Part shown: one piece after another, positions 1 through 6,222 of the stretch
Numbering within the stretch: position 1 is the first letter of the stretch
How the letters are laid out: every line of letters starts with the position of its first letter
NCBI GenBank assembly: GCA_964427955.1
Contig: CAYRWY010000202.1
Span: 1 to 10,047, forward strand
DNA from: JACRBK01 sp964427955
Lineage (GTDB): Bacteria > Chloroflexota > Anaerolineae > Aggregatilineales > Aggregatilineaceae
DNA length: 10,047 bases
Direction: 5' to 3'
Program-made: the position numbers and the translations under genes
Notes under the pieces: generated by a model
The model's database searches: none
The model's input: the letters and a program-made list of their open reading frames with translations, nothing else
Told to the model about the DNA's origin: nothing

Positions 1-1188
1 CTAGCGTGCCTTGCTCGCAAACTGAATCAAGCCATAGCGCCCGCTGGATCGCCAGGTGTTGTCAACCGCATCCAGCGGGTCGGTTTTTTCACGGGGGACG
101 CCGACCAGCGAGTCGCATTTGCTGCTGCGCAGCGCCAGCACCGGGGCCGGGAAATAGTCCATCACCTGCGCAAAGGTGACCGCCGGGTCCCAGATCGTGT
201 CCCCAATCGCCCGCCGGTAGTTCACATCCCCTTTCAGGATCACCAGCCGGGCCTGCGTGAAGGCGCGGTGAAGTGATGGCGGCATCTCCCACAGAAAATG
301 GCCGCTGTTCCAGAACGGATGCCCGACGACGTGCAGCCGTGCGTGCTGCCAGGCCAGCCGCAGCCGCTGCGCCAGCGCGGCAGAGCGGGGATCGTGCGCC
401 TCCATCGCGTCGAGCAGCGTCCAGACGTCGGGCGGTGTGGTGTCGCTCATGAACGTCGGATGGAACTTGACGTGCAGGACGACCGCCTGGTCGGGTGTTC
501 TGAGCAGCCGGTCGATCAGCACCAGATCGATGGCCAGTTCCGTCCCGGCATTGTCGGCGATCAGGTGGATCGCGCCCGGATTCGCGCCGGAGGTCAGGTG
601 CTCGACCACGCGCGCCCGGTCATCGACCAGGAGTTCGTCTTCCGCCGCCGATTGGACCGCCAGAGTCCCTGCCGGATGGCTGAGATCGACCCGGTTGCCC
701 CACAGGTTGAGGGACAACAGCGCGCCCAGGCTGTTCTCGGAATCGCCGTCGATCTCCAGCGCGGCGGCGAGCAGCGGCCACAGCCGGTCGCCGTCCAGTT
801 CCGCCTGTTTGTACGAGATGAAGGGATCGCGCCCCGTCTCGAACCAGCGGACCGCCTGCATGAAATGGCGGTACAGAAACGTCTCGGCGAAAAACCATTC
901 GTTGTGCTGCCAGGTGAGCGGGTGAATTTTCTGCTGCTGGGCCTGGTAGAGCGCGGCCCAATCCTCGTCGCCAGGCACCGGCACCGCGTCCGAACCGGGC
1001 AGCGTGATCGGCTCATTCTGGATCAGCGCCGCGTGCAGCCGGTCGAGCGCGTGGTGGATGGCGGGCGGATAGTCGGCGTTGGCGGCCTGAACCGAGCGAA
1101 TGATGCCCGGAATACGCCTCGTCATGGTGTCGAAGGCGAAGGCATTCGTCATGTCGAGGGGGTGAGAATGCTGGGCAGCGAAGTCCAT
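1..1188 (-). CDS. DUF89 / ARMT1-like damage-control phosphatase family protein
   Basis: This complete 395-aa protein ends with TAG at the first bases of the window. It belongs to the DUF89 family of metal-dependent phosphatases (human ARMT1 and the plant/archaeal damage-control phosphatases), cytosolic enzymes that dephosphorylate sugar phosphates or damaged phosphometabolites. Visible signatures are SLNLWGNRVDLS (about 159-170), the metal-site DNAGTEL (D212, N213), FMSD with D249 (37 residues later, close to the spacing of the third metal ligand in human ARMT1), and KGDVNYRR (K319, D321, N323, R325) followed by D330. Length is near the family's usual 400-440 aa, so it looks intact and active. 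I chose ATG at 1188 because AAGG lies 5 bases upstream; a GTG at 1194 would add two residues. It starts just after the deoC stop, so the two are probably translationally coupled. The family call is confident. The substrate is unknown; a deoxyribose or ribose phosphate is inferred from the neighbour only. Confidence 0.88.
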   Translation of the reverse strand: MDFAAQHSHPLDMTNAFAFDTMTRRIPGIIRSVQAANADYPPAIHHALDRLHAALIQNEPITLPGSDAVPVPGDEDWAALYQAQQQKIHPLTWQHNEWFFAETFLYRHFMQAVRWFETGRDPFISYKQAELDGDRLWPLLAAALEIDGDSENSLGALLSLNLWGNRVDLSHPAGTLAVQSAAEDELLVDDRARVVEHLTSGANPGAIHLIADNAGTELAIDLVLIDRLLRTPDQAVVLHVKFHPTFMSDTTPPDVWTLLDAMEAHDPRSAALAQRLRLAWQHARLHVVGHPFWNSGHFLWEMPPSLHRAFTQARLVILKGDVNYRRAIGDTIWDPAVTFAQVMDYFPAPVLALRSSKCDSLVGVPREKTDPLDAVDNTWRSSGRYGLIQFASKAR

Positions 1189-1191
1189 AAG

Positions 1192-1198
1192 CACCTTA
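1192..1198 (-). promoter_or_regulatory. Ribosome binding site for the DUF89 gene, overlapping the deoC stop
   Basis: On the minus strand the sequence TAAGGTG combines the TAA stop of deoC with an AAGG Shine-Dalgarno core. The core lies 5 bases before the ATG at 1188. This supports the ATG over the GTG at 1194 and implies reinitiation or coupling between the two genes. Confidence 0.5.
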
Positions 1199-1915
1199 GG
1201 CGTAGCCGCGTTTTTTCGCGTCTTCCAAAATGGCTTCGGTCGCCGTCGCGCCGATCCGGGTCACGCCCAGCGCGCGCACCTTCAACAGGTCGTCCAGGCT
1301 GCGCACCCCGCCCGCTGCTTTGATCTGGACGCCGGGCGCGCAGTGCTGCCGCATCAGGGTCAGGTTGTGTTCGGTCGCCCCCTGGTAGCTGTAAAAGCCG
1401 TTGGGCTGCTTGACGAACCCGTAGCCGGTCGAGGTCTTGACGAAGGCCACCCGGTGCTGGGAGCAGATTTCGCACAGGCGGATGATGTGCTCATCCTGGA
1501 GGTAGTCGGTCTCGAAGATCACCTTCAGGATCGCCCCGCCGGATACCGTCGCCGCGTTGATGGCGTTGATCTCGTCGGACACGTACTCCCAATCGCCGCC
1601 CAGCGCCTTGCCGATGTTGATCACCATGTCGATCTCGGTGGCCCCGGCGGCCACGGCCTGCTCGGTTTCGGCCACCTTGATGGCACGGGTGCTGTTGCCG
1701 TGCGGGAAGCCGATCACCGCGCAGATTCCCACGCCGGAGCCGTCCAGGATCTGCCGCGCCAGGGGGATCGAGTACGGTTTGATGCACGCCGTTGCGACGT
1801 CGTATTTTTTAGCCAGCGCGCAGCCCTCACGGATGATCGCATCGGTCATGGTGGGATGCAGCAGCGAGTGATCGATCATCTTGGCAAGCGTTCGCAGCGT
1901 AATTTTTTCGTCCAT
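1196..1915 (-). CDS. deoC: Deoxyribose-phosphate aldolase (EC 4.1.2.4)
   Basis: A 239-aa class I aldolase that cleaves 2-deoxy-D-ribose 5-phosphate to glyceraldehyde 3-phosphate and acetaldehyde in deoxynucleoside catabolism. It is a cytosolic TIM barrel. All hallmark segments are present: IDHSLLHP near the N-terminus (14-21), EIDMVINIG (94-102, with catalytic-site D96), FVKTSTGYG containing the Schiff-base lysine K160, and IKAAGGVRS containing the second active-site lysine K199. Length lies within the bacterial DeoC range (about 220-260 aa). The ATG at 1915 has GAGGGA about 8 bases upstream. The gene begins 15 bases after the uppP stop and its own stop forms part of the ribosome binding site of the DUF89 gene, so it sits mid-operon. 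The usual partners deoA, deoB, deoD or cdd are not in the window, so it may serve another aldol reaction, but nothing in the active site suggests altered chemistry. Confidence 0.96.
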   Translation of the reverse strand: MDEKITLRTLAKMIDHSLLHPTMTDAIIREGCALAKKYDVATACIKPYSIPLARQILDGSGVGICAVIGFPHGNSTRAIKVAETEQAVAAGATEIDMVINIGKALGGDWEYVSDEINAINAATVSGGAILKVIFETDYLQDEHIIRLCEICSQHRVAFVKTSTGYGFVKQPNGFYSYQGATEHNLTLMRQHCAPGVQIKAAGGVRSLDDLLKVRALGVTRIGATATEAILEDAKKRGYA

Positions 1916-1930
1916 AAGTTGTTCCCTCGA

Positions 1931-2734
1931 TTAAACGAGCAGCAGCACGAGCGCCGCGACGACCAGCCGGTACCAGCCGAACGGCGCCAGCTTGTGGGTC
2001 GCCAGCAGGCGGATGAAGAATTTGACGGCGAACCAGGCCGAGATGAACGCCACGACGAAGCCGATGGCGAAAATCGGGATGTCGGACGTCCCCAGGTCTC
2101 CGATGCTTTGCAGCAGGTCGAAGCCGGTGGCTGCCATCAGTGCCGGGACTGCCGCGAAAAACGAATATTCGGCAGCGGTCTTGCGCTCGACGCCGATGAT
2201 CAAAGCGCCGAGGATCGTCATCGCCGAACGCGACATGCCCGGCCACAGCGCCAAACACTGGAACAACCCGATGATGAGCGCGTCCCGCCACGTGATTGAA
2301 TCCAGTCCGACTGTTCTGACGGCGGGCACACGCGGCTCGACCAGCAGGATCGCCAGCCCGCCGACGGCCAGCCCAATCGCGACGGTGCCGGGGCTGAAGA
2401 GGTCGTTTTTGATGGTGCTGTGACCGATCGCGCCCAGGCTGACGGCAGGGATGGTCGTGATCGCCAGGAGCAGCAGCCCGCGCAGCCCGCTGAAGCCGTC
2501 GTCCTCTTTCATCTCCAGCCGGGTGGGGATCAGCCGCCAGAACCGGTCGAAGTACAGGACCACGACGGCCAGAATCGCCCCCAACTGGATAAAAATCTCG
2601 AATGTCGAAGCGCGGTCGCCTTCAAATCCGATCAGGTGGCCTGCAATAACCAGGTGGCCGGTGGAGGAAATCGGGATGAACTCAGTGATGCCCTCCACCA
2701 GGCCCAGAATAATCGCCGCCAGCCAATCTGCCAT
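1931..2734 (-). CDS. uppP: Undecaprenyl-diphosphatase (EC 3.6.1.27)
   Basis: A 267-aa polytopic membrane enzyme of the BacA/UppP family. It dephosphorylates undecaprenyl pyrophosphate to recycle the lipid carrier of peptidoglycan and other envelope glycans, and overexpression is known to give bacitracin resistance. The first family motif is intact: E14, E18 and PISSTGHL (21-28). The second is PGMSRSAMTI (165-174), with the conserved arginine R169. Several hydrophobic segments span the protein, including about 5-20, 50-62, 86-103, 117-132, 172-182, 222-243 and 257-267. Length matches the family (about 265-275 aa). The frame is open to an ATG at 2770, but ATG at 2734 is preferred because the family begins just before the first motif and a GGAG lies 8 bases upstream. 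It follows a terminator-like hairpin, so it probably heads a new transcript with deoC and the DUF89 gene. I found no convincing promoter hexamers. Confidence 0.95.
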   Translation of the reverse strand: MADWLAAIILGLVEGITEFIPISSTGHLVIAGHLIGFEGDRASTFEIFIQLGAILAVVVLYFDRFWRLIPTRLEMKEDDGFSGLRGLLLLAITTIPAVSLGAIGHSTIKNDLFSPGTVAIGLAVGGLAILLVEPRVPAVRTVGLDSITWRDALIIGLFQCLALWPGMSRSAMTILGALIIGVERKTAAEYSFFAAVPALMAATGFDLLQSIGDLGTSDIPIFAIGFVVAFISAWFAVKFFIRLLATHKLAPFGWYRLVVAALVLLLV

Positions 2735-2742
2735 CGTTCTAT

Positions 2743-2747
2743 CTCCA
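2743..2747 (-). promoter_or_regulatory. Ribosome binding site that sets the uppP start
   Basis: TGGAG on the minus strand lies 8 bases before the ATG at 2734. It favours this start over the upstream in-frame ATG at 2770, which would add 12 charged residues not typical of the UppP N-terminus. Confidence 0.5.
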
Positions 2748-2789
2748 ATCTTACGTGATCTGCCGTCCACCGGGCCGTGGATATCCGTG

Positions 2790-2827
2790 CCGAAGAAACA
2801 ACGAAGAAGGCTTGAACACCTTCTTCG
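2790..2827 (-). terminator. Putative rho-independent terminator after the extended-SDR gene
   Basis: Read on the minus strand, a perfect 9-bp stem (CGAAGAAGG, 8-base loop, CCTTCTTCG; arms 2819-2827 and 2802-2810) is followed by the T-rich trail TTGTTTCTTC. It begins 33 bases after the stop of the extended-SDR gene and lies about 65 bases before uppP. The stem has only five G-C pairs and the T tract is interrupted, so termination may be partial. The rest of the 126-base gap (2735-2860) shows no other gene or clear promoter. Confidence 0.55.
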
Positions 2828-2860
2828 ATGGTCTTCCTGCTGTATCTAATACGGCCCCGA

Positions 2861-3823
2861 TCATCCGGCTGTTGCAGAAATCCGCTTCTCAAACTGCTCT
2901 ATGGTATTGCGCACGCCCTCGGCCAAGGGCGTTTGAAAGACCTGGGCAAAGTGCTGCTTCAGCGCCTGATCGTCGAAGCCCTCAGGGAAGGGGAGGACCG
3001 TCTCCGCGCACGTCACGCGGGCGCCGGGCCGGATCTGTTGGATCAGGCGCACCAGGTCCGCGATGGCGACGACCTCTCCGCCCAGGTTGAAGGCCAGGGC
3101 CCCGTCGCCCGTCTGACGTGCGGCCTCGATGAACTGCCGCGCCACGTCCGACGCCCACTGAAACTGCATCTTGCCGCCGAAACCGATATGATAAGACTGA
3201 CCGGCGGCGGCTGCAAACATTGCTTGAGTGGCGTCGCTGGTCAACCCCTGATCGCGTCCGACGCCATAAACGGTGTAGGGCCGCAGGGCGACGCTGCTCA
3301 GGTGATAGTCCTGCCAGTAGACGCGCGCCAGTCCTTCGTCGGCCTGCTTGTAGATGCCGTACAGGTTGCGCGGGGACAGCGGGGCATCCTGCGCGATCAA
3401 TCCGGGCGGATAGTCGCTGGCGGGACCGTAGACGGCGATGGACGAGGCATAGGCGAGGTGCGCGACGCCCGTCTGGCGTGCCGCTTCGAAGATGTTCACC
3501 GTGCCGACGACGTTCACCTGGGCACCTTTGACCGGATCGGCTTTGCAGAAGGGAATCTGGAGCGCCGCCAGGTGGATCACGTGCGTCACGTGGTGATCCT
3601 GGAAGGCTGCCAACACCTGGGCCGGGTCTGCCAGGTCGCCGCGCACGAAGGTGATGGCGGCTTTTTCGGCGGGCGAGAGCAGCAGGTCCAGCCGGTGCCC
3701 CCGGTCGCCGAGATCGAAGCTGACGACGCGCTCGCCCTGGCGCAGCAGGTGGTAGACGGTCCACGCGCCGATGCAGCCCAGTGCGCCGGTGACGAGATAG
3801 GTGTGCGGCGATGAGTCGGCCAT
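2861..3823 (-). CDS. NAD-dependent epimerase/dehydratase family protein (extended SDR)
   Basis: A 320-aa cytosolic extended short-chain dehydrogenase/reductase. The N-terminal Rossmann motif is TGALGCIG (12-19), with D37 at the end of the second strand suggesting NAD(H) rather than NADP(H). RGDLAD (61-66) and HLAA (84-87) are also typical. The active site shows serines 127-128 in YASSIAVYG and the YxxxK pair Y155/K159 in NLYGIYKQADE. The C-terminal half carries the usual substrate-binding region (QFQWASDVARQFIEAA and LAFNLGGE). It resembles sugar-nucleotide epimerases and NAD-dependent sugar or uronate dehydrogenases; which reaction it runs cannot be told. The start is 5 bases after the stop of the FAH-family gene with only a weak Shine-Dalgarno, pointing to translational coupling. 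It is the last gene before the terminator-like hairpin. Beside an FAH-family enzyme and an ABC transporter, a role in oxidising a free sugar or sugar acid is more likely than one in cell-surface glycan synthesis. Confidence 0.9.
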   Translation of the reverse strand: MADSSPHTYLVTGALGCIGAWTVYHLLRQGERVVSFDLGDRGHRLDLLLSPAEKAAITFVRGDLADPAQVLAAFQDHHVTHVIHLAALQIPFCKADPVKGAQVNVVGTVNIFEAARQTGVAHLAYASSIAVYGPASDYPPGLIAQDAPLSPRNLYGIYKQADEGLARVYWQDYHLSSVALRPYTVYGVGRDQGLTSDATQAMFAAAAGQSYHIGFGGKMQFQWASDVARQFIEAARQTGDGALAFNLGGEVVAIADLVRLIQQIRPGARVTCAETVLPFPEGFDDQALKQHFAQVFQTPLAEGVRNTIEQFEKRISATAG

Positions 3824-3828
3824 CGCGT

Positions 3829-4638
3829 TCAGCTTTCGACCACGCAGGGATTTTGCAGGCGTCCGATCCCTTCGATTTCGACGGCGACGGTATCGCCGTG
3901 CTGCATGAACAGCTTGGGATCGCGAAAAGCGCCGGTGCCGTGCGGCGTCCCGGTCAGGATCACGTCGCCCGGTTCCAGGGTGAAGGCGTGCGAGCAGAAC
4001 GAGATTAGCGTCGTGACCCCGAAGATCATCTCGTGGGTGCTGCTGTCCTGGACGTGCTGGCCGTTCAGTTCACAGCGGATCGCCAGGGCTTGCGGATCGC
4101 CGATGTCGTCCGCCGTGACGAGCGCCGGTCCCAACGGGCAGAACGTATCCAGGCTCTTGGCGCGCACCCACTGTCCATCGCTGAACTGCAAATCGCGGGC
4201 GCTGACGTCGTTGGCCGCGGTATAGCCGAAGACGTGATCGAGCGCGCGTTCTTCCGGCACGCGGCGCGCCGTTCTGCCGATGACCACCGCCAGTTCGGCT
4301 TCGTAATCCACTTCGTGCGTCAGGGCGCTGGACCACGTGATCGGCACGCCCGGCCCGACGATGGCCGTCGAAAACTTGGTGAAGACGATGGGACGGTTGG
4401 GCGGCGGCGTATTGGTTTCGCGGCAGTGATCCCAATAGTTCAGCCCAATCGCGACCACTTTGGCCGGGCGTTCGACCGGCGCCAGCAGCCGCGCCTGGTC
4501 CAGCCGGATCGGCTGCCCGCTGTCGGGCGCGCGCCCGGCGAGCACGTCGGCCCACGTGAGCGTGGTGGCTGTGATGGTCTCCTGGTGCAGCACGCCCCAG
4601 CGCGGCGTGCCGTGATCGTCAAAACGAACCCATTTCAT
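3829..4638 (-). CDS. Fumarylacetoacetate hydrolase family protein
   Basis: A 269-aa member of the FAH/HpaG/YcgM fold family, metal-dependent enzymes that hydrolyse or decarboxylate beta-diketo acids or related enols. Visible landmarks are GLNYWDHCRE (65-74), the metal-binding triad E113, E115 (in DYEAELAVVIG) and D144 (in NDVSARDLQ), K161 in RAKSLDTFCPLGP, and the C-terminal PGDVILTGTPHGTG (223-236). The size suits the single-domain group that includes 2,4-diketo-3-deoxy-L-fuconate and -rhamnonate hydrolases, acylpyruvases and HpaG-like enzymes, not the longer two-domain fumarylacetoacetase. It has a strong AGGAGG 6 bases upstream that overlaps the TAG stop of the SDR gene. Flanked by two SDR dehydrogenases, it fits a non-phosphorylating sugar-acid route in which an SDR makes a diketo-deoxy acid that this enzyme cleaves. 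That is inference; an aromatic-ring meta-cleavage role is possible, but no ring-cleaving enzyme is seen here. Confidence 0.92.
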   Translation of the reverse strand: MKWVRFDDHGTPRWGVLHQETITATTLTWADVLAGRAPDSGQPIRLDQARLLAPVERPAKVVAIGLNYWDHCRETNTPPPNRPIVFTKFSTAIVGPGVPITWSSALTHEVDYEAELAVVIGRTARRVPEERALDHVFGYTAANDVSARDLQFSDGQWVRAKSLDTFCPLGPALVTADDIGDPQALAIRCELNGQHVQDSSTHEMIFGVTTLISFCSHAFTLEPGDVILTGTPHGTGAFRDPKLFMQHGDTVAVEIEGIGRLQNPCVVES

Positions 4639-4644
4639 TGATGC

Positions 4645-4650
4645 CCTCCT
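4645..4650 (-). promoter_or_regulatory. Strong ribosome binding site of the FAH-family gene
   Basis: AGGAGG on the minus strand lies 6 bases before the ATG at 4638 and overlaps the TAG stop (4649-4651) of the upstream SDR gene. A ribosome finishing the SDR stops directly on the next initiation site. Confidence 0.6.
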
Positions 4651-5422
4651 AACAACTTTTGATAGTCATGCCGCCGTCGATTTTGACGACACTGCCGGTG
4701 ATAAAGGTAGACTCGTCGGATGCCAGGAATACGATCAGGTCGGCCACTTCTTCGGGCTTGCCCATCCGTCCCAGCGCGTGCTGGTTGTTCCAGGTCGCCA
4801 GGAGTTCTTCGGGATTATTCGTTTCTTCGCGCAGCCGTTTTTCGTTCATCGGCGTCATGATCGCTCCCGGCGCGATGGCGTTCACCCGGATATTCTGCGG
4901 TCCATAGTCGATGGACGCCTGCTGCGTGAGGGCCATGACCCCGCCTTTGGCCGCGGCGTAGCCGGACCAGCCGTTGAAGCCGATCAGGGCCTGGACGGAG
5001 CTGACGTTGATGATCGACCCGCCGCCATTTTGGATCATGTGGGGAATCGCGAATCGCATCCCGCGCCAGGTCCCGTTGAGATGGATGTTGATCAGGCGCA
5101 GCCAATCGTCCTCGCTGATGTCCGTGACCGAGCCTGAGATCGCGATCCCGGCATTGTTGACCAGCACGTCCAGCTTACCATAACGCGCGACGGTCGCTTC
5201 GATCAACTGCTCCATGTCCGCCGTCACCCCGACGTCGGCCCGTTGGAAGAACGCGTCGCCGCCCGCGGCTTTGATCTGCTCGACCGTGGCCTGTCCCTGG
5301 GCCTGGTTGATGTCGCTGACCGCCACCTGCGCCCCTTCACGCGCCAGGGCGAAGGCGGTCGCCTGGCCGATGCCCATCGCGGCGCCGGTCACGATTGCTA
5401 CTTTGCCATTGAGCCGTCCCAT
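4649..5422 (-). CDS. SDR family NAD(P)-dependent oxidoreductase (classical, FabG-like)
   Basis: A 257-aa classical short-chain dehydrogenase/reductase, cytosolic and usually tetrameric. It has the glycine-rich TGAAMGIG (12-19), D37 after the second strand (NAD preference expected), ADV (62-64), NNAG (89-92), and the catalytic S142, Y155 and K159. The C-terminal region reads IAPGAIMTP (183-191) and ITGSVVKIDGG (241-251), typical of the glucose/sugar dehydrogenase and 3-oxoacyl reductase branches. Length is standard. Substrate cannot be assigned: oxidation of a sugar or 3-deoxy-keto acid, or of a 3-hydroxyacyl compound made by the neighbouring hydratase, are both plausible. The ATG at 5422 is preceded by AGGAG 8 bases away, overlapping the stop of the enoyl-CoA hydratase gene. 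The gene is tightly packed between the hydratase and the FAH-family gene, so it is co-transcribed with both. Confidence 0.93.
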   Translation of the reverse strand: MGRLNGKVAIVTGAAMGIGQATAFALAREGAQVAVSDINQAQGQATVEQIKAAGGDAFFQRADVGVTADMEQLIEATVARYGKLDVLVNNAGIAISGSVTDISEDDWLRLINIHLNGTWRGMRFAIPHMIQNGGGSIINVSSVQALIGFNGWSGYAAAKGGVMALTQQASIDYGPQNIRVNAIAPGAIMTPMNEKRLREETNNPEELLATWNNQHALGRMGKPEEVADLIVFLASDESTFITGSVVKIDGGMTIKSC

Positions 5423-5430
5423 GCGCTTGT

Positions 5431-5436
5431 CTCCTA
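5431..5436 (-). promoter_or_regulatory. Ribosome binding site of the SDR gene, overlapping the hydratase stop
   Basis: TAGGAG on the minus strand contains both the TAG stop of the enoyl-CoA hydratase gene and the AGGAG Shine-Dalgarno of the SDR gene, 8 bases before its ATG. The same stop-within-Shine-Dalgarno arrangement occurs at the next junction (4645-4651). Confidence 0.55.
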
Positions 5437-6222
5437 TTTTCCCTCGAACTTCGGATCACGTTTTTCGACGAAGGCGCGGATGCCTTCGGCGGCATCCTGG
5501 GTGGTGTAGAGCCGGAACAAGACCTCCTGTTCCAGCGACAGCCCGGTTTCCAGCGGCGCCTCGACGCCTTCCCGGATGAGCCGTTTCATCTCGTGGGCCG
5601 AGAGCGGCGCGATCTTGAGCATATACTGCGCTTTTTTGATCGCGCTGTCTAACAACTGCTCCGGCGCGCAAACCTCGGCCACCAGCCCCAGGTCGTAGGC
5701 GCGTTCTGCCGACAGCCGCCGGGCCGACAGCAGCACGTCGGCGGCCACAAAGCGCCCGACCGCACGTGTGAGCCGCTGCGTCCCGCCGCCGCCGGGACTG
5801 AGTCCCAGCGTGCCTTCGGGCAGGCCGAAGCGAGCGTTGGTGCTGGCGATCAACACGTCGCAGCACAGCGCGATCTCGAACCCGCCGCCCAGCGCGTAGC
5901 CGTTGACCGCGCCGATGACCGGCTTGGGGAAGATGTCCAGGCGGCTGAACAGGCGCCGCGCGTACTGCTGGTAGGCCACGAACTGGGCATAATCCTGCCC
6001 GGCGTATTCGCCGATGTCTGCCCCGGCGACGAACGCTTTATCGCCCGCCCCGGTCAGGATCACCACCCGCAGCGAGGGATCGTGCTCGATCTGGTGCAGA
6101 TGATGCTCGAACTGGTGCAGCAGCGCCGTGCTCAGCGCGTTCATCTTCTCCGGGCGGTTGAAGGTGAGCACGGCCACCGCCCCCTCGCGGATCTCGAATT
6201 GGACCAGCGCCGTCTCTGCCAT
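5434..6222 (-). CDS. Enoyl-CoA hydratase/isomerase family protein (crotonase)
   Basis: A 262-aa crotonase-fold enzyme expected to hydrate a 2-enoyl-CoA to a 3-hydroxyacyl-CoA in the cytosol. The N-terminal FNRPEKMNAL (21-30), oxyanion-hole segment FVAGADI (64-70) and NGYALGGGFEIALCCD (107-122) are all present. Both glutamates of true hydratases are conserved: E116 in the GGGFE turn and E136 in FGLPEGTLG, followed by PGGGGTQRL (143-151). So it is probably a real hydratase and not an isomerase or decarboxylase that has lost one of these residues. Length matches ECH1/PaaF-type proteins (about 260 aa). The ATG overlaps the stop of the CoA-transferase gene by one base (TGATG) with an AAGGGG element just upstream, so the two are coupled and probably act in sequence on the same CoA ester. 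The frame stays open upstream through the CoA-transferase gene, but that stretch is a shadow reading. Confidence 0.95.
   Translation of the reverse strand: MAETALVQFEIREGAVAVLTFNRPEKMNALSTALLHQFEHHLHQIEHDPSLRVVILTGAGDKAFVAGADIGEYAGQDYAQFVAYQQYARRLFSRLDIFPKPVIGAVNGYALGGGFEIALCCDVLIASTNARFGLPEGTLGLSPGGGGTQRLTRAVGRFVAADVLLSARRLSAERAYDLGLVAEVCAPEQLLDSAIKKAQYMLKIAPLSAHEMKRLIREGVEAPLETGLSLEQEVLFRLYTTQDAAEGIRAFVEKRDPKFEGK

Noticed and set aside
298..1323. A 341-codon plus-strand open frame opposite the DUF89 gene, with similar frames at 1343-2299, 2828-3814 and 6297-7247
   Set aside because: The translations are rich in R, Q, G and V with no domain signature and lie exactly opposite real genes; they are composition artefacts.
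1931..2734. uppP as a dedicated bacitracin-resistance or antibiotic-cluster gene
   Set aside because: No BceAB-type transporter, regulator or biosynthetic gene is nearby; it looks like the ordinary housekeeping recycling enzyme.
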